Assembly: GCA_000431335.1 (NCBI GenBank)
Contig: FR888020.1
Location: 1-15,426 of the forward strand
Length of the DNA: 15,426 nt
DNA from: Clostridium sp. CAG:343
GTDB taxonomy: Bacteria > Bacillota > Clostridia > TANB77 > CAG-508
Reading direction: 5' to 3'
Below, one piece after another: positions 6,579 through 13,604 of this stretch (within the stretch, counting starts at the first letter, position 1; every line of letters starts with the position of its first letter). The notes under the pieces were generated by a model. That model searched no databases, had not been told where the DNA came from, and saw only the letters and a program-made list of their open reading frames with translations. Both the position numbers and the translations under genes were made by a program.

Positions 6579-7538
6579 ATGCAAAAATTTAATTATCATT
6601 CACATACGTATAGATGTATGCATTCAGATGCAGATATGCTAGATGAAGACTATATTAAAGACTACATAAAAATGGGCTTTGAAGAAGTTGCTTTTACAGA
6701 CCATTGTCCTGAAAAAAATATAATAGATAAAAGACCTAGAATAAGAATGTTGTATGACCAAAGAATTGAATACCTTCAGAGCATACAAAATTTAAAAGAG
6801 AAATATAAAGATAAAATTATAATTAAATCAGGATATGAAGTAGAATTCCTACCTGGTGAAGAAAAAAATATACAAGAATTAAAAGATGAAACAGATATTT
6901 TGATTTTAGGACAACATTTTGTATATGGTAATGACAAAGAACTTAAAATATTAGGAAAATGTGATTTTTCAGAAGCAGACTTGTTAAGATATGCTGAATA
7001 TATAGAAAAAGCAGTAGAATTAGGTATACCTGATATAATTGCTCATCCCGATATATATTTAAGCAAAAAAAGGAACTTTGGTAAAATAGAAAAAGAAGTA
7101 GCAACTAGAATATGTCAGTTAGCTGAAAAATACCAAATTCCGTTAGAAATAAATTTAAACAATATTTTTCAACGAACATATAACGAAAATAGAATTTTAA
7201 ATAATTTTCCACTAGACGAGCAAAGAAAAAAATTGGTAAATGTTAATTATCCCAGACGAGAATTTTGGGAATTAGCAAGTAACTATAACTTAAAAGTATT
7301 ATATGGATTAGATGCCCATTATAGAGGACAAATCCAAAAATGGAATGAATTGATTATTTTAGCAAATGAAATGATAGGAGAAGAAACAATAAATAAATTA
7401 AAATTTATAGAAAATATACATGACGCTAATGATGAAAAATATTTAAAAAAAATATTTTTATCAGGAATTGAAACAACATTAAAAGCAACAAATGATAAAG
7501 AATTAGAAAATAGAATAAAAAATTTTTCTAATTTTTAA
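6579..7538 (+). CDS. PHP-domain histidinol-phosphatase (HisK-type)
   Basis: PHP-family phosphoesterase of 319 residues. Metal-ligand motifs are complete: HSHT at 7-10 with H15, FTDHCP at 39-44, GYEVEFLP at 85-92, GQHFV at 111-115, AHPDIY at 155-160 and GLDAHY at 243-248. This order is that of HisJ/HisK histidinol-phosphatases, which hydrolyse histidinol phosphate to histidinol in histidine synthesis. No other his gene is in the window, so the substrate is uncertain and another sugar or amino-alcohol phosphate is possible. The C-terminal 60 residues are a helical extension of unknown role. ATG 6579 is the only usable start (a TAA lies two codons upstream); AAGGAG at 6558-6563 is 15 nt away, longer than usual, which predicts weak translation. 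A TTG-started kinase gene follows after 26 nt and could share the transcript, since no terminator separates them. Confidence 0.82.
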   Translation: MQKFNYHSHTYRCMHSDADMLDEDYIKDYIKMGFEEVAFTDHCPEKNIIDKRPRIRMLYDQRIEYLQSIQNLKEKYKDKIIIKSGYEVEFLPGEEKNIQELKDETDILILGQHFVYGNDKELKILGKCDFSEADLLRYAEYIEKAVELGIPDIIAHPDIYLSKKRNFGKIEKEVATRICQLAEKYQIPLEINLNNIFQRTYNENRILNNFPLDEQRKKLVNVNYPRREFWELASNYNLKVLYGLDAHYRGQIQKWNELIILANEMIGEETINKLKFIENIHDANDEKYLKKIFLSGIETTLKATNDKELENRIKNFSNF

Positions 7539-7564
7539 TAAAATATTTTTTTGAGGTGTAAAAA

Positions 7565-8464
7565 TTGCAAAATATAAAAAGAGAACAAATAAGACAAAGA
7601 TTTCCAGAAGATATTGACATTGGAAAAATGGAACAACATGCTATAAATTTAGCAACAACACAAACAGATGAATTATTAGATAAATATTTAAAATTGCCAG
7701 AAAGTAGAAATGGTGCATATATTAATTCTGATTTAATGAAGATGACATTTAAGTTCTATGCAGAAAGTTTAGAAAATAGAAGAAAGTATAATATGTCAGT
7801 AACAAACTCTGCTGCAGTACTTACGAATGAACTATATATTAGAACAATAAATAACAATAATATAAAAAGAAGTATATTTATACTAGGCCCTTATGGAGCA
7901 GGTAAATCATATTTTGCACAAGCATTATTTGAAAATAAAGAATTATTAGATGACAGTATTGTATATGAAGGCTCAATAACTCCACCTGCATTTGATGAAA
8001 AAGTTCAATTGGCTATTGATAATGGAATAACACCATATATCATTGCTTTAAATCCAACTTTAGAACTTTCCTTAAATAATATTAGAGAAAGAGCACAGGA
8101 AACAGGAAGAAATGTAGAAAAAAAAGAAGTATTAGATAAATTCTCGAATTTTTATAACTACATGGTAAACTTAGTACAAAAATTTAAAGGTATAGATTAT
8201 TTAATATATAATAAAGAAACTAATGCTCCATTAACTACGGATTGTAGTAGTAAAAATTTAGAAGATTTATATCATGGCTCAAGAGAAGAAATTGAAATCG
8301 AATATGACAGAATTATTAAAGCTTTAGAACAGCGTGATAATGTGAATAAGATATCTTTAAAACACTTTTTAAAGGATGGACTAACATCTGGTTTAACATT
8401 TGAAGACACGTCTAGAGTAAAATCAGTCGAGGAATTATCTAAAAATAAAACAAAAAGTAAATAA
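7565..8464 (+). CDS. Zeta-toxin-like P-loop kinase
   Basis: Starts at TTG 7565 behind GAGGTG (7553-7558); 299 residues, soluble. The P-loop GPYGAGKS lies at 108-115, followed by YEGSITPPAFDEKVQLAID at 134-152, a hydrophobic strand YIIALNP at 158-164, and NNIRERAQETGRNVEKKEV at 171-189. The EGS element, the ALNP strand and the R-x-R...TGR segment match the second half of zeta-toxin/polynucleotide-kinase-like enzymes, where the arginines bind phosphate and zeta toxins phosphorylate UDP-N-acetylglucosamine. Unusually, 107 residues precede the P-loop, and a YINSDLMKMTF segment at 52-62 looks like the Asp-containing substrate motif that normally follows it. No epsilon-like antitoxin is adjacent. 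Instead a 103-residue protein starts 13 nt after the stop behind AAGGAGG and is almost surely co-translated. It may be a toxin, a housekeeping small-molecule kinase or a defence kinase; the substrate is unknown. Confidence 0.75.
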   Translation: MQNIKREQIRQRFPEDIDIGKMEQHAINLATTQTDELLDKYLKLPESRNGAYINSDLMKMTFKFYAESLENRRKYNMSVTNSAAVLTNELYIRTINNNNIKRSIFILGPYGAGKSYFAQALFENKELLDDSIVYEGSITPPAFDEKVQLAIDNGITPYIIALNPTLELSLNNIRERAQETGRNVEKKEVLDKFSNFYNYMVNLVQKFKGIDYLIYNKETNAPLTTDCSSKNLEDLYHGSREEIEIEYDRIIKALEQRDNVNKISLKHFLKDGLTSGLTFEDTSRVKSVEELSKNKTKSK

Positions 8465-8477
8465 GGAGGACTTTTAT

Positions 8478-8789
8478 ATGGTCAATGAATATTCGCGTAA
8501 CTATACAGAAGTTTTAGAAATTCTAAAGTATATTCCAATTGACGAATACAATAAAATTCCAAAACAAAAGATTGAATTTTATGAAAAGTATAAGGATAGA
8601 TCATATGAATATGAATATAATTTTAATATTATTTCAAAAAATACAAAATGTATTTTAACAAATTTATACAAAGATTATATTGCTAATGATAAAGAGAAAG
8701 AGCTTATAAATAGCATATTAAACTTGAATTGGCAAAAAAAAGAATATGAGAAAAGGAAATTATATAATCCAAATTCAATATTTAGTTAA
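8478..8789 (+). CDS. Small hypothetical protein, YNPxxxF family (copy A)
   Basis: A 103-residue, highly charged, helix-rich soluble protein of unknown function. AAGGAGGA at 8464-8471 sets ATG 8478. It begins with YTEVLEILKYIPIDEYNKIP and ends with EKRKLYNPNSIFS. The same plan recurs in the gene at 10171-10530: a tyrosine/EV..IL start, an IPKQ element, an acidic-lysine helix and a terminal YNPxxxF. The two are thus divergent paralogues. I recall similar short proteins being widespread in gut Clostridia, but no function is known to me. Close coupling to the kinase upstream, with a terminator 30 nt downstream, suggests a two-gene unit. It could be a regulator or inhibitor of the kinase; that is inference from position only. 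Confidence 0.72.
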   Translation: MVNEYSRNYTEVLEILKYIPIDEYNKIPKQKIEFYEKYKDRSYEYEYNFNIISKNTKCILTNLYKDYIANDKEKELINSILNLNWQKKEYEKRKLYNPNSIFS

Positions 8790-8818
8790 AAAGATGTTCC
8801 AACTGTTGTAAAACATGA

Positions 8819-8847
8819 AAAATAGTATTGATAAAATACTATTTTTT
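8819..8847 (+). terminator. Intrinsic terminator after the kinase/small-protein pair
   Basis: AAAATAGTATT (8819-8829) and AATACTATTTT (8835-8845) form a perfect 11-bp stem with the 5-nt loop GATAA, running into a T-tract to 8847. Confidence 0.75.
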
Positions 8848-8882
8848 ATATAATTTTATGGTAAAATTATATAAAATTATAT
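8847..8882 (+). promoter_or_regulatory. Inverted plus direct repeat, possible operator of the metallopeptidase gene
   Basis: TATATAATTTTA (8847-8858) and TAAAATTATATA (8862-8873) are perfect 12-bp arms around TGG. AAAATTATAT occurs again at 8873-8882, exactly 10 bp after its first copy at 8863-8872, i.e. one helical turn. TGGTAAAAT (8859-8867) inside it could serve as an extended -10. Repeat content is purely A+T, so chance is a real alternative. Confidence 0.35.
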
Positions 8883-8915
8883 GCATATATTACCTTAGAA
8901 AAGGGAGAAATGAAA

Positions 8916-10019
8916 ATGAGAAAAAAAACACCAAAGGTATTGAATACGAGAAAAAATAGAGATTCACAATATACTCATAGCAAATTTGAATTACCTAATT
9001 TGAATAAATTTATATATGAAAACATGCAAAATAGAGAAAGAAGTACAGATTATAATTTATTATACAGAATTTCTAAAATCATGTCTACTGAATTAAAAAT
9101 AAAAGACAGACATATTAATGAAATTACAAAACCTATTTCAGAAAAACAAACTAAAGAAGTGACTTTACAATTTTTTAAAGAATTAGATCAAGAACTATAT
9201 GAAAAGGCCAAAAAAATTATTGATGGAAATAGTGATATTGGTTTTAATATGTATATGTTGGATGGAAATGAGGACTTTTCAAAAACAAAAAGTGATGGTA
9301 TGCCTGTACATACTAAAATTCCTTGTGTATTTTCAAGAAATGGAAAATCAGCTGTATATATGCCCTACAAAGGAACTATAGAAGATATTTATTTGTTAGT
9401 ACATGAATTATCTCATACATTTGATATAGGAAAAAATAACAATTCTACTAGAAATATGTTAAGTGAAGTAACTCCAGCTTGCTTTGAAACAATGTTAAAT
9501 CAATATTTAATAGAAAAAGGAATTGCTACAAAAGAAGACACTACAAATAGAGAAATGGGAAGAATTGTTCATTATTATGATGATGCAGTAGAAACATTTG
9601 CAAAGTTAGAATTAATAAAAATAAAGGAACAACAGGAGAATATAAAACATAAAAACTTTATTGAAATTCAGAAAAAATATGGAATAACAAATAGACAATT
9701 AAGTTATGTTTTAAGAAGATTAGCAAATTCAGGATCTAATGTTGATTATAAAGCAAGATATATGAATGCTCTATTAATTTATCCACATTATATGGAACAA
9801 TATACAGAGAATCCACAAAAGGCAATAAGAACTTTAAAAGAATACTTTAAACAAATAAAAGCAAATAATTTTGAAAATAGTTTAAAAACTTTAGGAATAA
9901 ATCCATGTATAGAAAGTATTCAAAAATTAGTAGAAACAACAAATAGAAGAATTGAAATTTTGGAAAACAAACAATCAGCGATAACAAAGAATACTTGGAA
10001 TCAACCAGATGAAAGATAA
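8916..10019 (+). CDS. M3-like zinc metallopeptidase, short cytoplasmic form
   Basis: A 367-residue protein without signal peptide or membrane helix, preceded by a very basic N-terminus (MRKKTPKVLNTRKNR). HELSH at 163-167 is a zinc-binding HExxH. LSEVTPACFETML at 182-194 aligns with the EAPSQMLEN segment that gives the third ligand in M3 peptidases (thimet oligopeptidase/oligoendopeptidase F), making E184 the likely third ligand. Near the end, DYKARYMNALLIYPHYMEQY and LKTLGINP resemble the closing tyrosine-rich helix and LGI(D/N)P tail of oligoendopeptidase F. At 367 residues it is much shorter than the usual roughly 560-600, lacking most of the N-terminal helical half that restricts the cleft. 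ATG 8916 is chosen over 8910 because GGGAG (8903-8907) is 8 nt away from the former and only 2 nt from the latter. It may clear peptides or be a specific processing protease; the partner is unknown. Confidence 0.72.
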   Translation: MRKKTPKVLNTRKNRDSQYTHSKFELPNLNKFIYENMQNRERSTDYNLLYRISKIMSTELKIKDRHINEITKPISEKQTKEVTLQFFKELDQELYEKAKKIIDGNSDIGFNMYMLDGNEDFSKTKSDGMPVHTKIPCVFSRNGKSAVYMPYKGTIEDIYLLVHELSHTFDIGKNNNSTRNMLSEVTPACFETMLNQYLIEKGIATKEDTTNREMGRIVHYYDDAVETFAKLELIKIKEQQENIKHKNFIEIQKKYGITNRQLSYVLRRLANSGSNVDYKARYMNALLIYPHYMEQYTENPQKAIRTLKEYFKQIKANNFENSLKTLGINPCIESIQKLVETTNRRIEILENKQSAITKNTWNQPDER

Positions 10020-10170
10020 TAAAAACTTGCATATAATTTTATATATAATATTATTTCTTTTATGTTAGCATATTGAAAAAAATAATAAAATTCAATATAA
10101 TAAATTTTATTTATTGTATTAAAATACATTAATTATAAAGTATGCTGAAGTAGATTCCATTCTAAGTTTA

Positions 10171-10530
10171 ATGGATACAAAATATATTATGGAAATACCA
10201 AAGCAATTAAGAGAAATGTTCAAAAATAAAAAATCAAATGATTATACTAAAAAAATAGTTGCAAATATACCTTTGCAAGAACAAAATCTAAATCATCATA
10301 CATTAGAAATATTAGCAGTATTAAATTATAATTACTGGTGTAAGGATGAAAAAAAGAAAAAAGAATTATTAGATTTATATTGTAAAAATGATTTAATGGA
10401 AGAACAGAAATTGCGAGAAAAATATAATCCTGATAATTTATTTAAAAGTAAAATTGTAAATGATAAAATTGAAGAAAAAAAAGAAGAAGTTTCAATGATG
10501 GTTATAGAAAAAAAGTATTTAACATATTAA
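10171..10530 (+). CDS. Small hypothetical protein, YNPxxxF family (copy B), 5' end eroded
   Basis: 119 residues from ATG 10171, but no ribosome binding site precedes this ATG, and the frame is open back to TAA at 10120-10122. The upstream codons translate to KYAEVDSILSL, which lines up with YTEVLEILKYI of the paralogue at 8478-8789, so family homology extends before the first ATG and the original start appears lost. The body contains EIPKQ, a KKKKELLDLY helix and KYNPDNLF near residue 86-93, followed by an extra lysine/glutamate tail absent from copy A. It lies 151 nt after the metallopeptidase stop; that gap holds no other gene and no good terminator. It could be a degrading gene, or could use an unusual start (ATT or ATA at 10132-10137). 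Function unknown. Confidence 0.5.
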   Translation: MDTKYIMEIPKQLREMFKNKKSNDYTKKIVANIPLQEQNLNHHTLEILAVLNYNYWCKDEKKKKELLDLYCKNDLMEEQKLREKYNPDNLFKSKIVNDKIEEKKEEVSMMVIEKKYLTY

Positions 10531-10546
10531 GTTGTGGAGGAAAAAA

Positions 10547-10960
10547 ATGATTAAGAAAAAAATTTTACTATTAATTATAATTATTTTTATTTCTTTTTTA
10601 GTAGGTGCAATTATTTTTATGATAAATAATGATTGGCATTTTAGGATATTTAAGAGTACAAAAATAAAAGAAATTGATGGAAAACAATATTTAGGGATAG
10701 AATCATATAGCAATAGATCAAGAAAGACAGTTATTTATTATGAATTTTATAATACTTTTGCTTATAAAAAAACGAAAGAATATATAGAAGAATTTTATGA
10801 TTATAATGATTATGGACAACCATTATATAGAGAATATCATAAAAATCCACAAACTAATTCTGTAATATACTATTATGACAATAGTGGAAATGTTATAGAA
10901 ACTAAAACTTATGATGAAAAAGGTGCAATAGTTGATGTACAAAAAAGTAGCAATAAATAG
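10547..10960 (+). CDS. N-terminally anchored small surface protein, YD-repeat-like tail
   Basis: 137 residues from ATG 10547; GGAGG at 10536-10540 is 6 nt upstream, so the longer TTG-started reading from 10532 is unlikely. Residues about 5-26 form one membrane helix after a lysine-rich start (MIKKK), predicting an outside C-terminal domain. The exterior part is rich in tyrosine and aspartate, with loosely repeated units YNDYGQPLYREYHK, YYDNSGNVIETKTYDEKGA, which look like YD or YwqK-type repeats that form beta-hairpins. No cysteine lipobox is present. It is 16 nt after copy B of the small family, probably on the same transcript. Function unknown. Confidence 0.6.
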   Translation: MIKKKILLLIIIIFISFLVGAIIFMINNDWHFRIFKSTKIKEIDGKQYLGIESYSNRSRKTVIYYEFYNTFAYKKTKEYIEEFYDYNDYGQPLYREYHKNPQTNSVIYYYDNSGNVIETKTYDEKGAIVDVQKSSNK

Positions 10961-11024
10961 GCTATAACTCTCATATTTTTGAGAATAGAAAAGTAATATT
11001 GACTAAAATTGTAAGGAGAAAAGA

Positions 11025-11453
11025 ATGAAAAAGAAAATAATATTAACAATTTTGATATTAATATTTTTGATAATAAATTTATATACGAGTTTTTTAACTT
11101 TTTTAGACTATATTGCAGAATATAAAACAATAAGAATTGAAAATCAAAATGAATATATTGCAAAGGAAATCAAAGAACATTTTGATATTAATTATGATAT
11201 TAAAAAAGTTACATTCTGGGGTGGGATTCCAGATGGGTATTATTTAAAAATTTATAATATGAATGATCAAGTTCAAGAAGAATTTGAAGATAATCACGAA
11301 GATAGTGAAATCTTTGACTATTTTAGAAATATAAAAGCAGATATACCAATACATTTATTTTATTTGATTATAGAAATAATAATTGAAATTATTATTGTAT
11401 ATAAAATAAAAAAGATTCCGTTACAAAATAATAAGAACACATTTGTTAAGTAG
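11025..11453 (+). CDS. Two-helix membrane protein, unknown function
   Basis: 142 residues, not recognised. AAGGAG at 11013-11018 lies 6 nt before the ATG. A first membrane helix spans about residues 4-25 (ILTILILIFLIINLYTSFLT) and a second about 108-127 (IHLFYLIIEIIIEIIIVYKI). The roughly 80 residues between them are acidic (EEFEDNHEDSEIF) and probably outside. It may be a sensor or accessory protein of the neighbouring anchored proteins. It stops 10 nt before the promoter of the next gene. Confidence 0.55.
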   Translation: MKKKIILTILILIFLIINLYTSFLTFLDYIAEYKTIRIENQNEYIAKEIKEHFDINYDIKKVTFWGGIPDGYYLKIYNMNDQVQEEFEDNHEDSEIFDYFRNIKADIPIHLFYLIIEIIIEIIIVYKIKKIPLQNNKNTFVK

Positions 11454-11462
11454 ATGGTAAAT

Positions 11463-11491
11463 TTGAAAATTTTTACAAAATATGTTATAAT
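11463..11491 (+). promoter_or_regulatory. Sigma-A promoter driving the riboswitch RNA
   Basis: TTGAAA (11463-11468), 17-nt spacer, TATAAT (11486-11491) followed by TG. The predicted start at about 11498 lies just before the aptamer, which is where a riboswitch promoter should be. Confidence 0.8.
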
Positions 11492-11505
11492 GTGAGTAAT
11501 TAAGT

Positions 11506-11586
11506 AAAAAAGCAAAATAAACGAAAGTTTATGACGTAAAGTCAAGGGTCTAAAAGTTGTTGAAACTCAAGATGGTTAGGCTGCAC
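11506..11586 (+). promoter_or_regulatory. Probable cyclic-di-GMP-I (GEMM) riboswitch
   Basis: The block shows the GEMM order of conserved parts: AGCAAA (11511-11516); a perfect stem ATAAAC-GAAA-GTTTAT (11517-11532) with the GAAA tetraloop that docks in the aptamer; GACGTAAAGTC (11533-11543), corresponding to the consensus GACGCAAAG; CAAGGGTCTAA (11543-11553); a short stem AGTT/AACT (11554-11566); and AAGATGG (11569-11575) in place of the A-G-AUGG receptor segment, then TTAGGCTGC. The C to T change in GACGTAAAG and the weak outer stem are departures from consensus. The ribosome binding site AAGGAG starts only about 8 nt beyond the end, so control of translation is more likely than termination. 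By homology the ligand is c-di-GMP (or cGAMP for variants). Confidence 0.72.
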
Positions 11587-11609
11587 AAATGAAAAGGAGA
11601 GTGATTATT

Positions 11610-12266
11610 ATGAAAAAGAAAAGAATAATAAAAATCATAGGAATAATCTTAATAATTATCTTAATTTTTATAGCAATTCATACTATAAGAAATACAATAA
11701 TTATAAGTGATTTACAAAATAAAATAGATAACTATTCAAATAGTACAAATTATTATACAAAATCTGTTGCAACAGAAAGCAACGGAACAGTTGTTACTAT
11801 GGAATATTACAAAAAAGATAAGAAAGAGGTCGTATTTTTAGAAAGAAATCTAAATGGAGAAATTTCAAAAATATCAATGTATAATAATGGAGAAAGAACA
11901 GATACATTCTGGGATAATAAAGAAAGCAAAACAGCTCAATTAGATAGTGGAACAATTATGGGAGTAAATATTTATAACTTTACAGAAACAGATAATAAAT
12001 GGCAAACATTCTTAGGAAGTATTTTTGCAAATGTTAAATCTACTAACTACAATGGAAAAGAATGTTATATTATAAAAGGATTCCCATCATCTTTATCACT
12101 AACTTTTGAAGGTGCTGAAACCTATATAGAAAAAGATACAGGATTGTATTTAAAAACAATAGAAGGAGATAGAACTACAGAAAGAAAATATGAATTTGAT
12201 AAAGTAGATGATTCTATTTTTATAGAGCCAGATATAAGTCAATATACTTTAAAAGAAAATGATTAA
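11610..12266 (+). CDS. Anchored extracytoplasmic protein under riboswitch control, LolA-like
   Basis: 218 residues from ATG 11610, set by AAGGAGA (11594-11600); an in-frame ATG at 11589 abuts the aptamer and has no ribosome binding site. MKKKRIIKIIGIILIIILIF starts a single membrane helix (about 6-24), leaving a soluble domain outside. That domain alternates strands, for example TVVTMEYYKKDKKEVVFLER, ending in ETYIEKDTGLYLKTIEGD and YEFDKVDDSIFIEPDISQYT. The closing pattern (Y-I-D/E-K-x-T-G-L-x-L-K ... V-x-D-x-I-F-x-x-P-D) resembles LolA/DUF4367-type beta-barrel-half folds found in lipoprotein carrier-like and sporulation surface proteins. No lipobox. A strong promoter and c-di-GMP-type aptamer precede it and a terminator follows, so it is its own unit. 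The link to c-di-GMP suggests a role in surface state or attachment; inference. Confidence 0.62.
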   Translation: MKKKRIIKIIGIILIIILIFIAIHTIRNTIIISDLQNKIDNYSNSTNYYTKSVATESNGTVVTMEYYKKDKKEVVFLERNLNGEISKISMYNNGERTDTFWDNKESKTAQLDSGTIMGVNIYNFTETDNKWQTFLGSIFANVKSTNYNGKECYIIKGFPSSLSLTFEGAETYIEKDTGLYLKTIEGDRTTERKYEFDKVDDSIFIEPDISQYTLKEND

Positions 12267-12272
12267 GTTTTG

Positions 12273-12307
12273 TCAGAGAACAGATAATATCTGTTCTCTG
12301 ATTATTT
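12273..12307 (+). terminator. Intrinsic terminator after the riboswitch-controlled gene
   Basis: TCAGAGAACAGAT (12273-12285) and ATCTGTTCTCTGA (12289-12301) form a perfect 13-bp stem with a 3-nt loop; the following TTATTT is a modest T-tract. Confidence 0.8.
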
Positions 12308-12322
12308 AACAGGCATTTATAA

Positions 12323-12631
12323 TTGAAGATTAAAAATATTTATTGGTGGGAGAGGTTTATATGGAGTTTGGAGGACTATAATGGCATTGTTGGTTTTATA
12401 AGTTCAATGTTATTTGTTTGTTTAACATTTTTAATTGGGGATATTTTTAATATGAAGATAACATTAATAATTATATTTTTTATATTTGCAATTATTTTAA
12501 TTCCGGTAAATATATACATAATGAAAAAAGGAAAAATAAATCCAATAATATACATTGCTTTAAATGTTATAATATTTGCATCAAGTTTTATAAGTAGTAT
12601 AATAGGAATGAGAGATAATGTAGATTTATAA
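12323..12631 (+). CDS. Small three-helix membrane protein, start uncertain
   Basis: About 102 residues if started at TTG 12323, which lacks a Shine-Dalgarno. An internal TTG at 12368 follows GGGAGAGG (12349-12356) and is an alternative that removes 15 residues including the aromatic WWERFIW. Helices at about 23-42, 46-66 and 75-94 cover most of the protein. The ATG at 12361 is out of frame. It follows a terminator by 15 nt and no clear promoter is visible. Unknown function. It could be an accessory of the sigma-fusion gene that follows after 59 nt. Confidence 0.45.
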   Translation: MKIKNIYWWERFIWSLEDYNGIVGFISSMLFVCLTFLIGDIFNMKITLIIIFFIFAIILIPVNIYIMKKGKINPIIYIALNVIIFASSFISSIIGMRDNVDL

Positions 12632-12690
12632 ATCCTAATAAAATATATTCAATTATGTTATAAAAGTAATTATTGAAGAGGACTATTAAT

Positions 12691-13461
12691 ATGGAAAAAA
12701 TAAATGCAAGAGAATTAAAAGACTTATTTATAGAAATTAAATATGGAAATAAGATAGCATTTGAAAAATTATATAATAACTATAATAAATTGATATATAG
12801 CATTGCATATAGTATATTGAAAAATAAACAAGATGCAGAAGATGTAGTACAAATAGTATTTGAAAAATTATACTTAATAGATAAAGAAAAATTGCCTAAT
12901 AGAAATGAAAGTAGTTGGTTATATTCTATAACAAAAAATGAAACTGAAGATAAGTTAAGAAATAAAAAATATTCTATTGATGTAAATAGTTCTTTGAATT
13001 TTATAAATGGAAGAACAAATGAAAAAGTATATTATGATGAAATGAAAATTGGATATTACATAGATACATATACATATAAAAAATCAAAGGCAATTAGTAT
13101 ATTAAGTAATATAAAGGGAGAAGAGTTAAGAAAAGAATTGATTAAAAACTTAACATTAGAAGATTCGCCTTATTTAACAGTTTCTCCAATAGGTACGAAT
13201 ATAGAAATAATAAATAGTAATAAAGCAATATTAACTATAACTTTTGAAGATTTAATACCTGATTATAATGTAGATGGTGGAAAATTTGAAATGAAAGTAG
13301 AAATAAATTCTAATACAGTAATAGAGCGTAAAGGTGGAAGGAATAAGATAGAACAATTAAAAGATGCAGATTTAAATATTATAAAAATAAGACTTGACAA
13401 AAATACTATTAATAACGAAATACCTATTGCTACATATTTTATGTCTAGCGATGGAAATTAA
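12691..13461 (+). CDS. Sigma-70 region 2 fused to an unknown C-terminal domain
   Basis: 256 residues from ATG 12691, set by AAGAGG (12676-12681); a TTG at 12673 overlaps that site and is not preferred. Residues 17-93 are a recognisable sigma-70 region 2: FEKLYNNYNKLIYSIAYSIL, DAEDVVQIVFEKLY and SWLYSITKNETEDKLRNKK. Region 4 with its helix-turn-helix is absent. From about residue 115 to 256 a different, beta-rich domain follows (YLTVSPIGTNIEIINSNKAI, then DLIPDYNVDGGKFEMKVEIN) that I do not recognise. It has no membrane helix. It may be a real fusion, for example a sigma region tied to a sensor, or the product of a deletion joining a sigma gene to the end of its anti-sigma neighbour. Without region 4 it probably cannot recognise a -35. 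A strong terminator ends it. Confidence 0.68.
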   Translation: MEKINARELKDLFIEIKYGNKIAFEKLYNNYNKLIYSIAYSILKNKQDAEDVVQIVFEKLYLIDKEKLPNRNESSWLYSITKNETEDKLRNKKYSIDVNSSLNFINGRTNEKVYYDEMKIGYYIDTYTYKKSKAISILSNIKGEELRKELIKNLTLEDSPYLTVSPIGTNIEIINSNKAILTITFEDLIPDYNVDGGKFEMKVEINSNTVIERKGGRNKIEQLKDADLNIIKIRLDKNTINNEIPIATYFMSSDGN

Positions 13462-13486
13462 ATATATAAATAAAATAGCGAATTGC

Positions 13487-13512
13487 AGGAGGAAAATATT
13501 CCTCCTTTTTTT
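13487..13512 (+). terminator. Strong intrinsic terminator
   Basis: AGGAGGAA (13487-13494), loop AATA, TTCCTCCT (13499-13506), then T7 to 13512. It separates the sigma-fusion gene from the next sigma operon. Confidence 0.9.
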
Positions 13513-13604
13513 GATAAATTTAAAAAAAGTGTTACTTTTTCTGTAATTTTATCAATATATAAATGTAAGATATCTTAAAATATAAAAAGGAGTTTAGATC
13601 TAAA

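Noticed and set aside
13513..13580. ECF-type autoregulated promoter before the sigma gene
   Set aside because: GTGTTAC near 13530 is suggestive, but no matching -10 of a known ECF class could be paired with it.
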